Shown here: positions 11,901 to 26,200 of the stretch, in pieces
Numbering within the stretch: the first letter of the stretch is position 1
Layout of the letters: each line of letters begins with the position of its first letter
Origin: Drosophila pseudoobscura
Lineage: Eukaryota > Arthropoda > Insecta > Diptera > Drosophilidae
Assembly (NCBI RefSeq): GCF_009870125.1
Contig: NC_046683.1
Location: forward strand, 21,275,001-21,339,000
Reading direction: 5' to 3'
Length of the DNA stretch: 64,000 nucleotides
The notes under the pieces: generated by a model
What the model saw: only the letters and a program-made list of their open reading frames with translations
Told to the model about the DNA's origin: nothing
Databases searched by the model: none
Made by a program: the position numbers and the translations under genes

Positions 11901-14900
11901 CAAGCATGATCGATGGCCCATAAACATTTTACTAGGATACAGTGATCAGATTTGTCAGTTATGTGCAGATGCGTATGTACATTCATGTATTAAAACTTTT
12001 GTTCGGATCATCTTAAGAAAGAAATAAGTATTTAATAGAAACAGATGGATTCAGATCGGTAAGATTCTTTCGTATAGCTGAAGATAAAGATATGAAGATA
12101 AGTAGATAAATATCTACAGAGGTACCAGTTCGTAACTGGGAAATGGTGTGGTTGCATAGATACATACATACATACATACATATATAGAGATAAATTGACT
12201 ATAGATGCTCAATGCTTAACGATAGAATGATAGAACTTATTATTTTATTTGAATGATCTATGGTTATCCAATTCGGGATTTCCCCTAATCTACGACCCCC
12301 CTTTGCTGAGGGCTCTGCCTTGCAAGGGCACGATTTTTTGATGAATTTCTCGTGTAACTTGGAGGCTGACACCTCCATTAACGACTTGTGGTGTGGAGTT
12401 TAGTCATGAAATGAAAATTTCTCTGGTTATACCCGGTACTCAAAGAGTATGGGGGTATTTTAGGTTCGTGTAGACGTATGTAACACCCAGAAGGAAGCGT
12501 TTCCGACCCCATAAAGTGTATTTATATAGTCTGTCTGTCCGTCCGTCTGTCTGACCCATTGACGCCTATTTCCCAGAGACTATAGAAAATCGCTCGGATC
12601 ATTATCATAGTCTGAATTAAGCAATTAAGTCCCACGACGCTTCCCGGCGTAGTGATGGAGATATAACTGCCGGATAGTACGTCGTTGGTGGGAAAGGAGA
12701 GACAGAGACAGAGAGAGATGGAGATGGAGAATATGCAAGAAGAGCTGGAAAGAGGATAGTCGGATGTATAGTTTACATATGTAAAGCATAGAAACTGAGT
12801 ACTGGGTATCATTGTGTCTTCCAGCTTCAGGGCAGAGTCGAAACTATACCTTTTACTTTATTCCTGATTATCTCTTCACACACGTACATACAAATGCAGA
12901 CTTTACTTGAGTAATTTTGTTACGGTGGGATTGCTGGGAGATCTCTCAGCTCCAAGCGTACCACCGCCTATAATTCTTATCACCTGGCACTGAAATTCTT
13001 ATCGTGTTTGCTTCTCTTTGCACCTTAACGTTTCCACCGTTTTCTTTGTGCTGCTTGTCCGTTGTCGTTGTCGTTGTCCGCTGCTCGCTTTCCGCTTTGG
13101 TTACTGTTCGTTGTTCATTTAGTCTCTGTCGGGGCCGGACGTGTACGCTAAGTTGTCGTTAAGTCGTTTTGTCAATAGTGGAAACGACAATAACAATGAC
13201 AACGACGACGACGACGACGACGATGATAAGACGGACGCACGCTTACGCTTCCAGTATGGCGAAACAATTACACAAAGAGAGCGACAACGACAGCAAGCTG
13301 CTGGCGCCTCTCTGTTGGAGTATCTGTGCACTGCTCCTCTGTGCTTCTCTGTGCTCTGCGAATGAGTGGGCGCAGACCAATTGGCACACTCGGGGACCTC
13401 ACCCGCCCGTCTCTCCACTCTGATCCGTCTGATACCATACGATCAGATCCGATTCGATACGATTCCATCAGATCCGCTGTACGAGTACTCACGTCAGTTG
13501 ATTGCCGTACACGGAACAGTTCGCGACCCCCGTCCGGCCCACGTCGCTTGCAACGCTTCAAATTGTGTCGGAATTTACGTGCTTGGGCACGTACCGTACC
13601 GTACCGTGTCGTATCGTTCCGTGTCGTGGAGTGCCGGTCGAGTGGTGACCCCGACTCGTAGTTTCCTAATGGAATGGACCTGGTTCAAGGACTGGTGGCG
13701 CCTCAAAAAGCTACGATCGCGTCACCAGCGCCACAAGAAGAAACTCGAAGCAGCAGCGGCGGCGGGCGCCGCAGTTAGCACAGCCGCCGTCTTGCCCGGA
13801 TCAGATCCAGGGGCGGGTGGCGAGAGCCTGAGTCAAGAAGATCGCCGGACCAAACGCCGTCATAGCCTGGATGCAATCACAGGGGCGGACTTAGCGCATG
13901 CGCAGCGACGCGGTCGTGTCCGGGATCGACTGCGCCGCAATCGCTTGCTGCAGTGTCAGCGGAGAAGCCAAAGCGCAGGCGTCCACGCCAAGCAGCTGGA
14001 CAATGGCAAGGATACGGCTGAGGATGACGATGACGGGGAATACGGACCCTTTAACGTCAGCGATTACGAGGACTATGGACCGAGTCATGGCAGCGATGGC
14101 GAGAGCGACGACTTCTGCTACTGCGACATCTGCCTGAATGTAGGTCTCATAGGCCTCGATAGGTCCCAACATTACCTCTTACTGGTTACTGGTTACTGGT
14201 TACCGGTTACCGGCTACCGGCTGCCGCTTGCCACACAAAAAACGACAATGAATGAGTGGCTGAGAGGGCAAAGCGATAGAAATATGTACATATGTGTTGT
14301 ATTTGCTAATTGAAATGTTTTCCAGGTGACAGAACTGGTTTATTTGGTTAAGATTTTAGTGTATGTATTTAATGGTTTTGAGTATTTCAGTCTCTGTCTA
14401 TGGAAATTATAAAGAAGAAACTTCAGGAGGAATAACACAAACTCTATCTTAACCGATTCAAAAAAAAAAAAACGCAATTAATGGTTTGAATATCAACCGA
14501 TTCGATGTACATATGTATCTATGTATGTATGCACTATGTACATACATACACTGTACAAATTTTGAATCGGAATTTGAATTCTGATGAATAACCGCTTAGG
14601 TGAAGTACATGTGTCCACTTACAAATACAAAGCTGTGTATGCGCTTAGCTCATTTCGGTGAAACTGGTGGTGGCTCTGCCTCCAAACCGATCAGCTACAA
14701 CCGATTTATACTTGCACCGAACTGGGATCAGTTCCCACATGACGCGATACATTGATGCTCGACTCAAGGCGCAAAACATAACGTCTGAGAACAATATACA
14801 TTGCGTGTGCTTGATGAAACTTCATGCATACCATATCTCCTACAAGAAAGATAATTACACACATAGTCTCCCATACTTAATGAACTACCTATGGAAATTT

Positions 14901-17900
14901 CTAGAATAATGAATGGCCCAATATTGGCTTTCGGTATACATATTTGTTAGACTGTTAGTACATATTTGTCTATACATATGTACGATTTCCCTTTAATGGA
15001 AAAACCACAACACAAAATCTGTCAATAATCACGGGTAATTTCCGATAAGTCAAGCTTGCATTTAATTAGCTGGCTGAAATGATTGGATACTCGTTTGTAG
15101 GAGGGCAGCTGTATTTCATCTTGGTATGTACAATGTACATTGTCAAATTATAAAGTAAGCTCGGTTTTGAGTTTTAATAATATATATACATATATATACT
15201 CTATACCTTGTACTCTTTGACCATACCCTCCTTTCGACCATAGTTTCTTGGTCTTAGTTATGAGGCCTTGATCATAAACGATTTCTGTCCGGTCTATGTA
15301 CATAGACTGGTCCACTGTGAATAAACCCTCAAAGCCGACACGACAGGTGTTTGATTCTAGTGTCGAAACCAGACTCTAGACAAAAACAGACAACAGACTA
15401 CAATAAGTACACCCAACAAAAATTTTGAACGGCATAGAGCCAACGTGGAAAGTGGGTTTCTAGAGGCGCGCATATGAGTATCCTTAAGACGTTCGCGACG
15501 CCCTCCAGGTCCGTGTCCGTGTCCGTTCGCCCAACGCGCCCAAGCCCAAGCCCAAGCCCAAGCTTTTGCCTGCCGTCCCGCCCCCCCCCCCCCCTCCCCC
15601 TCTAACGCCCTCCTTTTAGTTCTGAATTGTTTTGTTATTTCTTTTACCTTTGCGAAATGCTCCGGAAAGTAAAGCTGGCAAACCCAATAATCCATACACG
15701 GATCTTTATAAATTCGAAGGGCGACACGGACTTCGGGGAAAGCAATGACGGCATGGACTCCGACACAAGCACCTCCTCCAGCAACAGCAAGCAGGTGATG
15801 GTCGGCATCTGTGCAATGGCCAAGAAGACGCAGTCGAAGCCGATGAAGGAGATCCTCACGCGGCTCGGCGAGTTCGAGTTCATCAAGCTGGTCACGTTCG
15901 AGGAGAACGTGATACTGCGCGAACCTGTCCAGAACTGGCCCACCTGTGACTGCCTGGTCTCGTTCCACTCGAAGGGATTCCCCCTGGAGAAGGCCATCGA
16001 GTACGCCCAGCTGCGTAATCCGTTTGTCCTCAATAACCTTCACATGCAGTACGACATCCAGGACAGGCGGCGGGTCTATGCCATACTCGAGAAGGAGGGC
16101 ATCGAGATACCACGCTATGCGGTCCTCGATCGCGACTCTCCCGATCCCAAGCGTAAGCATCATGATTATTTCGCATTCGACGATATACACCCTGAAATAT
16201 CTGCCTTTTCCATTTCCATTTGACAGATCACGAGCTGATAGAATCTGAGGACCACGTGGAGGTCAATGGCATCACCTTCAATAAGCCGTTCGTAGAGAAG
16301 CCAGTCTCGGCGGAGGACCACAACATCTACATCTACTACCCGACGTCGGCGGGGGGTGGAAGTCAGCGTTTGTTTCGTAAGATCGGCAGTAGGAGCAGTG
16401 TCTATTCGCCGGAGTCGCGGGTACGCAAGACGGGCTCATTTATCTACGAGGACTTCATGCCCACCGATGGTATGCAACTTGCTCTCTATGCTCCCATGCT
16501 CTATGCAGCTGTAGGTACTACCCGAGATCCTGACTTCCTGCTCCCAGATCCCAGATACCAGATCACACATCCCTGTCCCCATTCCCCTGTCTCCTCTCCT
16601 GACACGTTAACCCCGATATGGATGCCTGTTTTTGTTAAAGGCTTTGTTTGGCTAGCTTAATCCCCCCCACCTCCAGCTTAACAAATCGCCACCGCCAAAC
16701 ATATCTCATTTGACCATTGTCTTGCGTCTTCCCACTTTCCACTTGCCACTCGTCACTCGCCACTCGCCGCCCCACTTCTCGCCGCACGCCGCTGTGTTCA
16801 GCTCAGTTCAGCTCATCATACTGGCCGCCAGTCGAACGCACTGAATCCAGCATTACCTTTACAACTTAGTGTACTTTTCAGGCACCGACGTGAAGGTCTA
16901 CACCGTGGGACCGGATTACGCGCATGCAGAGGCCCGTAAGAGTCCTGCGCTAGACGGCAAGGTGGAGCGTGACAGCGAGGGCAAGGAGATCCGCTACCCT
17001 GTGATCCTCAATCACTCCGAGAAGCTAATTTCCCGCAAGGTATGTCTGGCCTTCAAGCAGACGGTCTGCGGCTTCGATCTCCTGCGGGCAAATGGCAAGA
17101 GCTACGTATGCGATGTGAACGGCTTCAGTTTCGTGAAGAACTCAAACAAATACTACGATGACTGCGCCAAGATCCTGGGCAATATGATCCTCAGGGAATT
17201 GACGCCCACGCTGCACATTCCCTGGTCGGTGCCCTTCCAACTGGATGATCCGCCCATCGTCCCCACCACCTTTGGCAAGATGATGGAGCTGCGTTGCGTG
17301 GTGGCCGTGATCCGGCATGGGGATCGCACGCCCAAGCAAAAGATGAAAGTCGAAGTGCGGCATCCAAAGTGAGTACTATACAGCCCTCCTTCTGCATGCA
17401 AACACATGTCACTGAATCTAATCTGTCTGCCGGTTCGTTGCCCAGGTTCTTTGAGATTTTCGAGAAGTACGATGGCTACAAGCTGGGCCATGTGAAGCTG
17501 AAGCGGCCCAAGCAGCTGCAGGAGATCCTCGACATAGCCCGCTTCTTGCTCAGCGAGATACACACCAAGGCACACGCGGAGATCGAGGAGAAGGAGAGCA
17601 AGCTGGAGCAGCTGAAGAACGTCCTGGAGATGTACGGCCACTTCTCGGGCATCAATCGAAAGGTGCAGATGAAGTACCAGCCCAAGGGACGACCCCGCGG
17701 ATCGAGCTCCGACGACAGTAAGTCTCTTGTAGTCTCCAATCCTAAACGCGGTCTTGTGCTGAAGCCCGGCGAAGCCAATCTTCCAGCGGAATCCCCTGCA
17801 GAACCGTCCCTGGTACTCATCCTCAAGTGGGGTGGCGAGCTAACGCCGGCCGGACGCATCCAGGCCGAGGAACTGGGCCGCATTTTCCGCTGCATGTATC

Positions 17901-20188
17901 CAGGAGGTCAGGGACGATCCGATTACTCGGGCACCCAGGGATTGGGTCTACTACGGTACACATATTCGTCCTGTCGTCCATTTGTTCGCTCATTAAATCG
18001 AAAATTCCTTTCCAGCCTGCACTCCACCTTTCGGCATGACCTGAAGATCTATGCCTCGGACGAGGGTCGTGTCCAGATGACAGCGGCTGCCTTTGCCAAG
18101 GGTCTGCTGGCCCTCGAGGGAGAGCTGACTCCCATTCTGGTGCAGATGGTTAAGAGCGCCAACACGAATGGGCTGTTGGACAACGATTGCGACTCCAGTA
18201 AATATCAAAATCGGTGAGCATTCAATTTTCATCTGTACTATGCTGTTATGATGGCTTGAAACTGGATTTCTGGATTCGCAATGCAACGCGATCATCATCT
18301 TTTCGAGCTGATGGATAGGCAGTCGTGATAGTGATCGTTCAGGCCATTTCTATAATTCTGAAGGATCTTTAAAGTCTGTCGCTATTCTGTCTGATGTTAT
18401 GTTTGTCATTGCTCGATCGCCTAATGATCTCTCCCTCATTTAAACAATCTACGAGCAATGTATCCTAATCCTGTATCCTCTATGCCAACAGGGCCAAGGG
18501 TCGTCTACACGAGCTAATGCAAAACGACCGCGAGTTTACAAAGGAGGATCGCGAGCATATCAATCCGTGCAACAGCAAATCGATTACTCAGGCCCTGGAC
18601 TTTGTGAAGAATCCAGTAGACTGCTGTCACCATGTGCACCTGCTGATCCGCGAGCTGCTGCACATAATCAGCATTAAGAAAGACGATCCCAAGACCAAGG
18701 ACGCCATACTGTACCATGGCGAAACCTGGGACCTGATGCGGTGCCGCTGGGAGAAGATCGAGAAGGACTTCAGTACGAAATCAAAGCTCTTTGATATCTC
18801 CAAGATACCAGACATCTACGACTGCATCAAATATGATCTGCAGCACAACCAGCACACGCTGCAGTACGACCAGGCCGAAGAGCTCTATATCTATGCCAAG
18901 AACCTGGCCGACATTGTCATACCGCAGGAGTACGGTCTGACGCCACAGGAGAAGCTGGCCATTGGGCAGGGTATCTGCTCGCCGCTGCTGCGCAAGATCA
19001 AAGGTGATCTGCAGCGGAACATCGATGAGGTCGAGGACGAGTTTATGAACCGTCTGAACCCACACTACAGCCACGGCGTGGCCAGTCCCCAGCGTCACGT
19101 CCGCACCCGGCTGTACTTCACCAGCGAGTCCCATGTCCACTCCCTGCTCACCGTACTCCGGTACGGTGGCCTTCTTAACGTGGTCACCGACGAGCAGTGG
19201 CGGCGCGCCATGGACTACATCTCCATGGTGTCCGAGCTGAATTACATGTCCCAGATCGTCATCATGCTGTACGAGGATCCCACCAAGGATCCCACCTCCG
19301 AGGAGCGTTTCCACGTCGAGCTCCACTTTAGTCCGGGCGTCAACTGTTGCGTCCAAAAGAACCTGCCGCCAGGGCCCGGGTTCCGGCCCCACTCCCACGG
19401 CGACAATGCCTGCAACGTGAGCATGCAGTCCTCGGACGAGGCGAATCCTGCCCGAATCGAGGAGGAGAACGACAACTCCGGCGAGGAGCAGAACACCAAA
19501 AAGGCAGGGGTTAGTCCAGTATCTCTTCCCTAGAATCTTATACACATTCAGTGAATACCTGAAGCAAGCCTCTAAGCATCTGAACAGACTTTGTGTGACC
19601 CTACTGTTCATCTCTTTATCTGATCATGAGTCCGCGCGTCCGTTAATCCGTTCATAGTATATGGACAGACATACTTCTGGGTGTTTTGCTTAGCTCCGTT
19701 CTCATCATGTTCTCATCAAATCTGTACTGTCTGTAATAGAAATCTGCGGAGTACGCACACAGAACACTCATTTGAAATGATAAGAGTAGCATAGCATATA
19801 ATGATTAGCATTGCAATCCTTAAGGATACTTTGGCAAAGGATCTTGTGGACATTTAGTTTCAAGATGATATTTTTTGATCTGTAGAAAGGAAGAACCATT
19901 TGATCAGACAGAAGCTACGGTACCCCGAGGCTGCTTGCTTTCCTTTTTGATTGGTAATAACTGCTTTCCCCCGCTCTCCCGCAGAGCTGCGAGGAGCACA
20001 TCTCCGCTTCTGGCTCCAGCAGCAATATTTTCAATGCCGGCTTCAACCGGCTGGAGCTGCGCACCAAACATCTCAAGTCGAAGCCCATTCCTATCGGCTC
20101 GCACCACACGGTAAGCGGGCACGAGGCGATGGATCTGGCGAAGCGGCTCAACGAGGAGCTCGCCTCCCAGCAGCACCAGCTCTCCCAT

Positions 20189-20250
<62 letters not shown>

Positions 20251-23200
20251 GCAGCAGCAATTGCGCCCCATCAGCCCCGATATGCGGGCAGTTAGTCCGG
20301 ACTGCGAGCCGCGATCCCGCAGCTTCGAGCAGCGTCCCACCGCCGGAAACTGTTGCAAGGAGACGGGTATGTATACGAGGATCGGGGGTGGACTAGTGCT
20401 CTTGCCTGTGTGTGTGTGTGCGCGTGTGAGCGCGTGTGTGTTCAGCGCTTGCAACAGCCTGTGGCTCAGCGCTTTAACTACTTCTCCTTCAAACTTAACA
20501 GGGGACGTCGTGCTCGTTTCCGTTTTCGTTTCCGTTTGCGTATCTGTTTCCGTTTCCCGGCTTCCCCTTAACATAGCTTAAGTAACACTTCATCACCGAT
20601 TGGCCATTTGCAGTTTTCACACTGATACGGTTCCCATCTCGCTGCTTAGCTATAACCTGGAAGGGGACTTTAACTGGTGGAAGATGGCAGGGGTTATTTG
20701 GAAGGATATACATATGTACATATGTATTGTATGTACGTGTTGGCAGAAGTCTGGGGAGACTCACTGGGGAACGAAAATAGGAGGGACAACACCTAAATAA
20801 ATCATCCAGAGTGTTCTTGTCATTCATTTCTTGTCTGCCAGTGAAAAAACATAATAAACTGTGAACATTGAAGACTATTGATCCAATATCGCTTCATCTG
20901 TAAATTGGTGAGGCTATCAGTACAAGCACCTCTCAGACAACTCCAATATCAGTCCGGGCATCTATCCTTTCATGAATCACTCCACACTATCTATCAATGA
21001 TCAACCCATCTACCCATATCAGTCTTTGATCACGGACCATTTACATATTTATAGTTTTTTTTGGGTATAACTTCCAAAATCTTTTATCGTCCGAACAAGC
21101 TTTGTTGATAACATATTCAAGGGAAATAGCATAAGTTGTGAATTAGTTTTGATGGGTTTCCAAATGATCTTCCTACCAGGTTATACCATCTTCGGCTGTT
21201 CCGAAGCTGCGCTTCCCTTTGCACTTACAGAAGTTAAAATGTGTTGCATTTCTTTCCATATTTTGTGGTGTTTTAATTTCGGCTCAAGCATGCGGCTCCG
21301 TTCCTTTTTGTTTTATGCCTGCGTTTCATGGTTTCCTTTCCGCACCGCCAGCTACATGATGCCGAAAGGGAACCGATCCCCCAACCAAGCCTTAACCCAA
21401 GAGAGAAATCCCTAAAACTTCCCAGAGATCACGCTCCCAGAACCCAGAACCCTTCAACCCAGAGCCCTACCAAAGTTTTTATAAAATATTTATTTGATTA
21501 CGTTATTCGTTACCTCTCCGCCCGATTGTATCTGTATCTGTATCTGTATTGAATTGACTCCCATTTTTCCAAGTATCTTTAGATAATATAGCGCTATCTC
21601 TCTTTTTGGAATGGTAAACGAAAAATGTTTAGTTTCATAATTTCTCAACATGTATTTTGGAATGTAGAAGTGACGGAAAGTTTCGAAGGAAGTTTCATGC
21701 CTTTTTTTAGACTTCTCCCACGAGCTGTGCCCAACATTTTTGGTTTTCAATTTTTCTGTTTCAACGTTGTGTCGATGATATACATACATATAGTGTGGAC
21801 GATCGATGAGATGACATATGAGACATGCTCACACATCCACATCCACACCCACACACACACATCTCGCCCTCTCTCCCAATCTCAATCGCAATCGCAATCT
21901 CACTCTCAATCTCAATCTCAATCTCAATCTCAATCTCACTCTCACTCTATCTCGCTCTCAATCTCAATCTCGCTCTCTTTCGCTCGTTCTCTAATTTCCA
22001 CATGAGAAAAACGGAAAATCTATAAGCATCTGGCCGCGGAATCCCGTGTACTTGGCAATGCTGGTCACACTGTCTCAGGCACACAGCCACTCTGGTCAAT
22101 CTGGCGCGGCGTTAATCTCGCCCTCGCCCTCGCCCTCGTCTTCGCCCTCACCACAACCACAACCAAAATCAGCCCCCGCAGGCAGCTGGGCCCCGGGAAA
22201 TGCCTCCGAAGCATTTCCTCTCGTCCAAATACAAAATTCGAAAGAAGTGGAACTGTGTTGGGAAGCTTTTGCCGGGCTCCAGCTGCAGAAGGGTCACACT
22301 TTTTCTTGCCCCTGCTCCTGCTCTATATCTCTGTCTGTATGCTTCTCTAACTTTCTTTGTGTACATAACCCCTGTTTCCCTCTGTTCCTGGTTATTTGTC
22401 TGTCTTCCCCTGTACCAACCTTGTCTACCTTGGTCTTCGTGCATGAAAAGCGAAGAATTGAAATGAAGAAAAAAAAAAAAAAACTTGTCAACTCTTGTAA
22501 AGTTATTGTCTGTGACTGTGTCTGTTCGTTGCTCGTTGTTGTTGTTTGCAGAACTCGTAACCCATAACCTTTAACCCGTACCGCCAAAGCCAGCCAACAG
22601 ACCCAGAACAATCCGAATCCTACACACGCAGACACGCCGAATCACCCACACACGCGTACACAAAGACCTAACCGGACTCGCCTCAATACTAAAAAAGAAC
22701 ACAAGCTTTTCCTAATCCGCCGCGAGCCGCCCGAAAGCTGCATGACAGCTGTTGCAGCCAAAGCTTGAAAGCTTTGAGCTTTTTAAATGTTCTTGCAAGA
22801 AGGGGTCTATTCCATGATCATTGAAGTACGAATGTATCCATCCGTCGTATGGCAAACTCTAGATACGTCCGTTCATATGGAAGTTTCAAAGAAATGTTTA
22901 TCAGGAAAACAATCTGCGAGGATCAATCAATCAATCAATCAGAAAATTTCAAAATATCTTTACAATTCGAGAAGCTGTAGGCAGCAACTAATACAAATGT
23001 TAATCATTGGGATGCATTTGAGGAGACTTGGACTACTTTAGGATGAGCTTGGTTCATCATTAAAACAGATTTAGGAGAAATTTAGAGGATACTGCCTGCA
23101 AGAGCATTTTCCATTCGGCAAGCCGAACTTTCTAGTTGCTCCTTTTTTGTTTTTTTGTTTTTGTTTTCGAATTGTTTCTCTTGCTTTTTATGAACCTTGA

Positions 23201-26200
23201 TTAAGCGTTTTCTCTATTCGTCCTCCAATTTGTTGAGTATACCGGCTAATGACTTTTCTATTTGTACACCCACAACAATACTCCGATACTCCGATACTAC
23301 GATACTCCAAAACACCGACACACACTCACTCCGACACGTGGCTGACTCTTGACCGACGGAACCCTATCATCCGTACTAACCCTTCATTATCCACCGACTC
23401 GCTTTGCGCCCACAACCACCCCGAAATATCGCAGCTCCTTACTCGAGCTTCGGAGAGATAGATCATGCCCGAGTCGGCACCGGAGAAGGGGCTTCCAAGG
23501 GGGGCAATCGCACGGCCTTCCAGATCCGCGTCACGGACAGTCTGTCCTTTTTTAAGATCGACTCGTCCACGAACGAGCTTCCCCTGTCCGACATTGATTT
23601 CTCTTTGAACCCGGGTACACCCCAGTGCGGCCCGGCTTCGCACAAGCGACTCCACGTACTGACCATGCGCCGCATGGAGAGCTGCGATGAGCCGGATGAC
23701 CTGAAGGCGGGTCGCGAGGTGCCCCAGCACCTGCAGCACCTGCCCCAGATCTCGCCGCTGGCCACAAACGAACGACCGCTTAGCTGCAATTGCACCAGCT
23801 CCTCGCCCCTGGCGCTCCATTCCCAGGCCCACTCACACTCAAAGAGTCTGATGGATCTCGGCCAGGCTGTGGGCAGCACCGAGGTGGCACACAGCCCGGC
23901 GACGGGCACCGAGCGAGCAGATGCCATCGAAGTCGGTGGCAGCAGCTTCGACGATGACTTCCAGCTCTCTAGCTCGGCTCCGGCTTGCCTGATGACCGTC
24001 CCATACGGGCGGCGACTTCCTGCTCCGGCAGCTCTCTCGCCCATGAGCCATGCCACCACCTCGCCCACCGCCTCTACACTGAGGCTGTGCAAGGACATGG
24101 ACGAGACCCATTCAAAGGCACCAGCTGCCGCTAGTGCTGCCGCCAGTTCTGGCCACCGCAGGGCCACCAGCCACTCGTGTGGCCAGCTCTCGGTGTTGCC
24201 CAGCTCGGCGCCAGTTCTCCAGGAGAATCCCCTTCGCTTTTTGGTCTGCTCGGTGCCAGCTCCGCCTGGCGGGTGTTTTGTGAGCTGCTTCGAATCCATA
24301 GCCGAGAATGTCAGTCCCAATCTGAATCCAACAACCACACCCACACCCACACCCGATCCCGAACCACCAAATAAAACCACTATTGTACCCAATGAAAGAC
24401 CGTCAGAACAACAGCCACAGATACAGCCACAGCCTCTGGTGGTCTACAATCTGCCCACTTTGCTTGTTACTGCCACAGCAAGCCGAACAGAACTTAAACC
24501 AATAACTACACCGACAATTACACCAACTCTAGCTATAACAACAACAACAAACAGAACAACAACAACAATAGCAACTTTGTTCAATAATAATACAGCAACA
24601 ATGTCTTCTAATCAAACATTTACTAACCAATTCAAATCGATCGATCCTTCCTCCTCTGACGCACACCAACACCAACACCAACATGAATACGCAATCTCAT
24701 CAATACCAACGTCAACAACAATTCTACCAATACCAAAATCAACTTCAACGACAATCACACCAATCATCAATCAACCGATCATTCAACATAATGACACTAA
24801 CACCAACACCAATAACAACACCACCACCAACACTGATACAAACACAACAACTACCACGACCACCCCGTCTTGTTGTACCAATACCATCGCCACAGATAGC
24901 ACAGTTTCGGTGTCGGTATCGGCCTCGGCCTCATCGGCCAACTCGTCAACATCATCGCGTCGCCAAAGACACAGTATTGCCGGCCAGATGTCCTATATGA
25001 AAATGTTGGGTTTCGGTGGTTTTAGCAAAAAGATGGCCACCAGCGCTAATAGCCTTTTCAGCACGGCAGTGATAAGCGGTAGCTCATCTGCCCCCAATCT
25101 GCGGGACATGATACCGGTCTCGTCTTCCGGTGAGTACTACACATAGTCGTAAGCAAAAGAATACCGACGTTGGGTTTGAATTAAGCGGGAGAAAGATCTA
25201 ACTCCTTTGAAGGAGCACAATCAGTAGTTAAGCGAAACCCTAAAATTATGTAAAGCCCCTCAAGATTTTCATCGACTTTGGACAAAATAGAGATGGTAGA
25301 GATCAAAACTATTTAAGGTCCTGCAAGTTTTAGAATCGACTACTAAAGGGGTGATATAGTGATATCAAGTGTAGGGAATTCAAAATAGTTCAAAATATAA
25401 ATGTACTTATGTAGATGGACATAGCAGAACCTTTTTATGGGCTTTAAAAACCAGAGGATAAACCTTTTATTGAGCAAAAGATTATGTAGGAGAATAATTC
25501 GGGATCCCAGAAGGATCCCAAAAATCGATATTACTTCTCCAATGGGTGTGTAAATTGAAAAGCTAACATTCAACACATGAGGGAAATTCTTTGGTAGCTT
25601 TGAACCAAGCATATTGATGTGGTTAACCTTCTTTATGTGTACATATGTAGGTAACCAAGAAAGTATTGAATGTAACTTAACTATTAATGCCGTAGAACTT
25701 CTTCAGGTGTCCTTTTACTATAAGGAAACCAAGTCTTGGTTCAAATTCTTAACGGAAAATATCTATTGGCGAAAATCTCTAGAAGCTCGTTACGATTCGA
25801 GATCCTCTATCTCCCACCCTTTAAAGTCCTCTAATTGGATGTCTTTCGGTTATCTTCTTTTTTCTGTTTGTTCCGCAGAGAATCCTTCACTGCGGCGAAC
25901 TTACCTTCATTTTAAGTTCTTACGTTATTTTATTGTTTTTATTTTGGGGAGGGGTCATTGGCTGATTTCCTTCCTGCGTTAATGATATTTTAATGCTATT
26001 TTTTCTCATCTCAACCCCAACTTGGGATCGTACAGGATTTGGCGATGTACCACCAATACGGCCCCTCGAAACGCTCCACAATGCTCTGTCGCTGCGCAAG
26101 CTGGACTGTTTCCTGCAGGACATGATCCTGGCGCAGATATTCAAGACACCAACGGGCTCTCCGCCGCGCGTCCTCGACCACGGCACTATGCCGGCCGTCT

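Noticed and set aside
15357..16190. A 277-codon frame on the minus strand
   Set aside because: It is antisense to the kinase exon, which matches PPIP5K closely; the minus frame shows only Leu/Asp/Arg-rich mirror composition.
18781..19611. A 276-codon minus-strand frame
   Set aside because: Mirror of the phosphatase-like exon caused by GC-rich third positions; no independent motif.
23463..24392. A 309-codon minus-strand frame
   Set aside because: Antisense of exon 10; no domain and no splice context.
25614..25982. Possible extra l(1)G0196 exon
   Set aside because: The flanking exons (25129 and 26036) already join in phase and match vertebrate PPIP5K; this stretch has no usable donor in frame.
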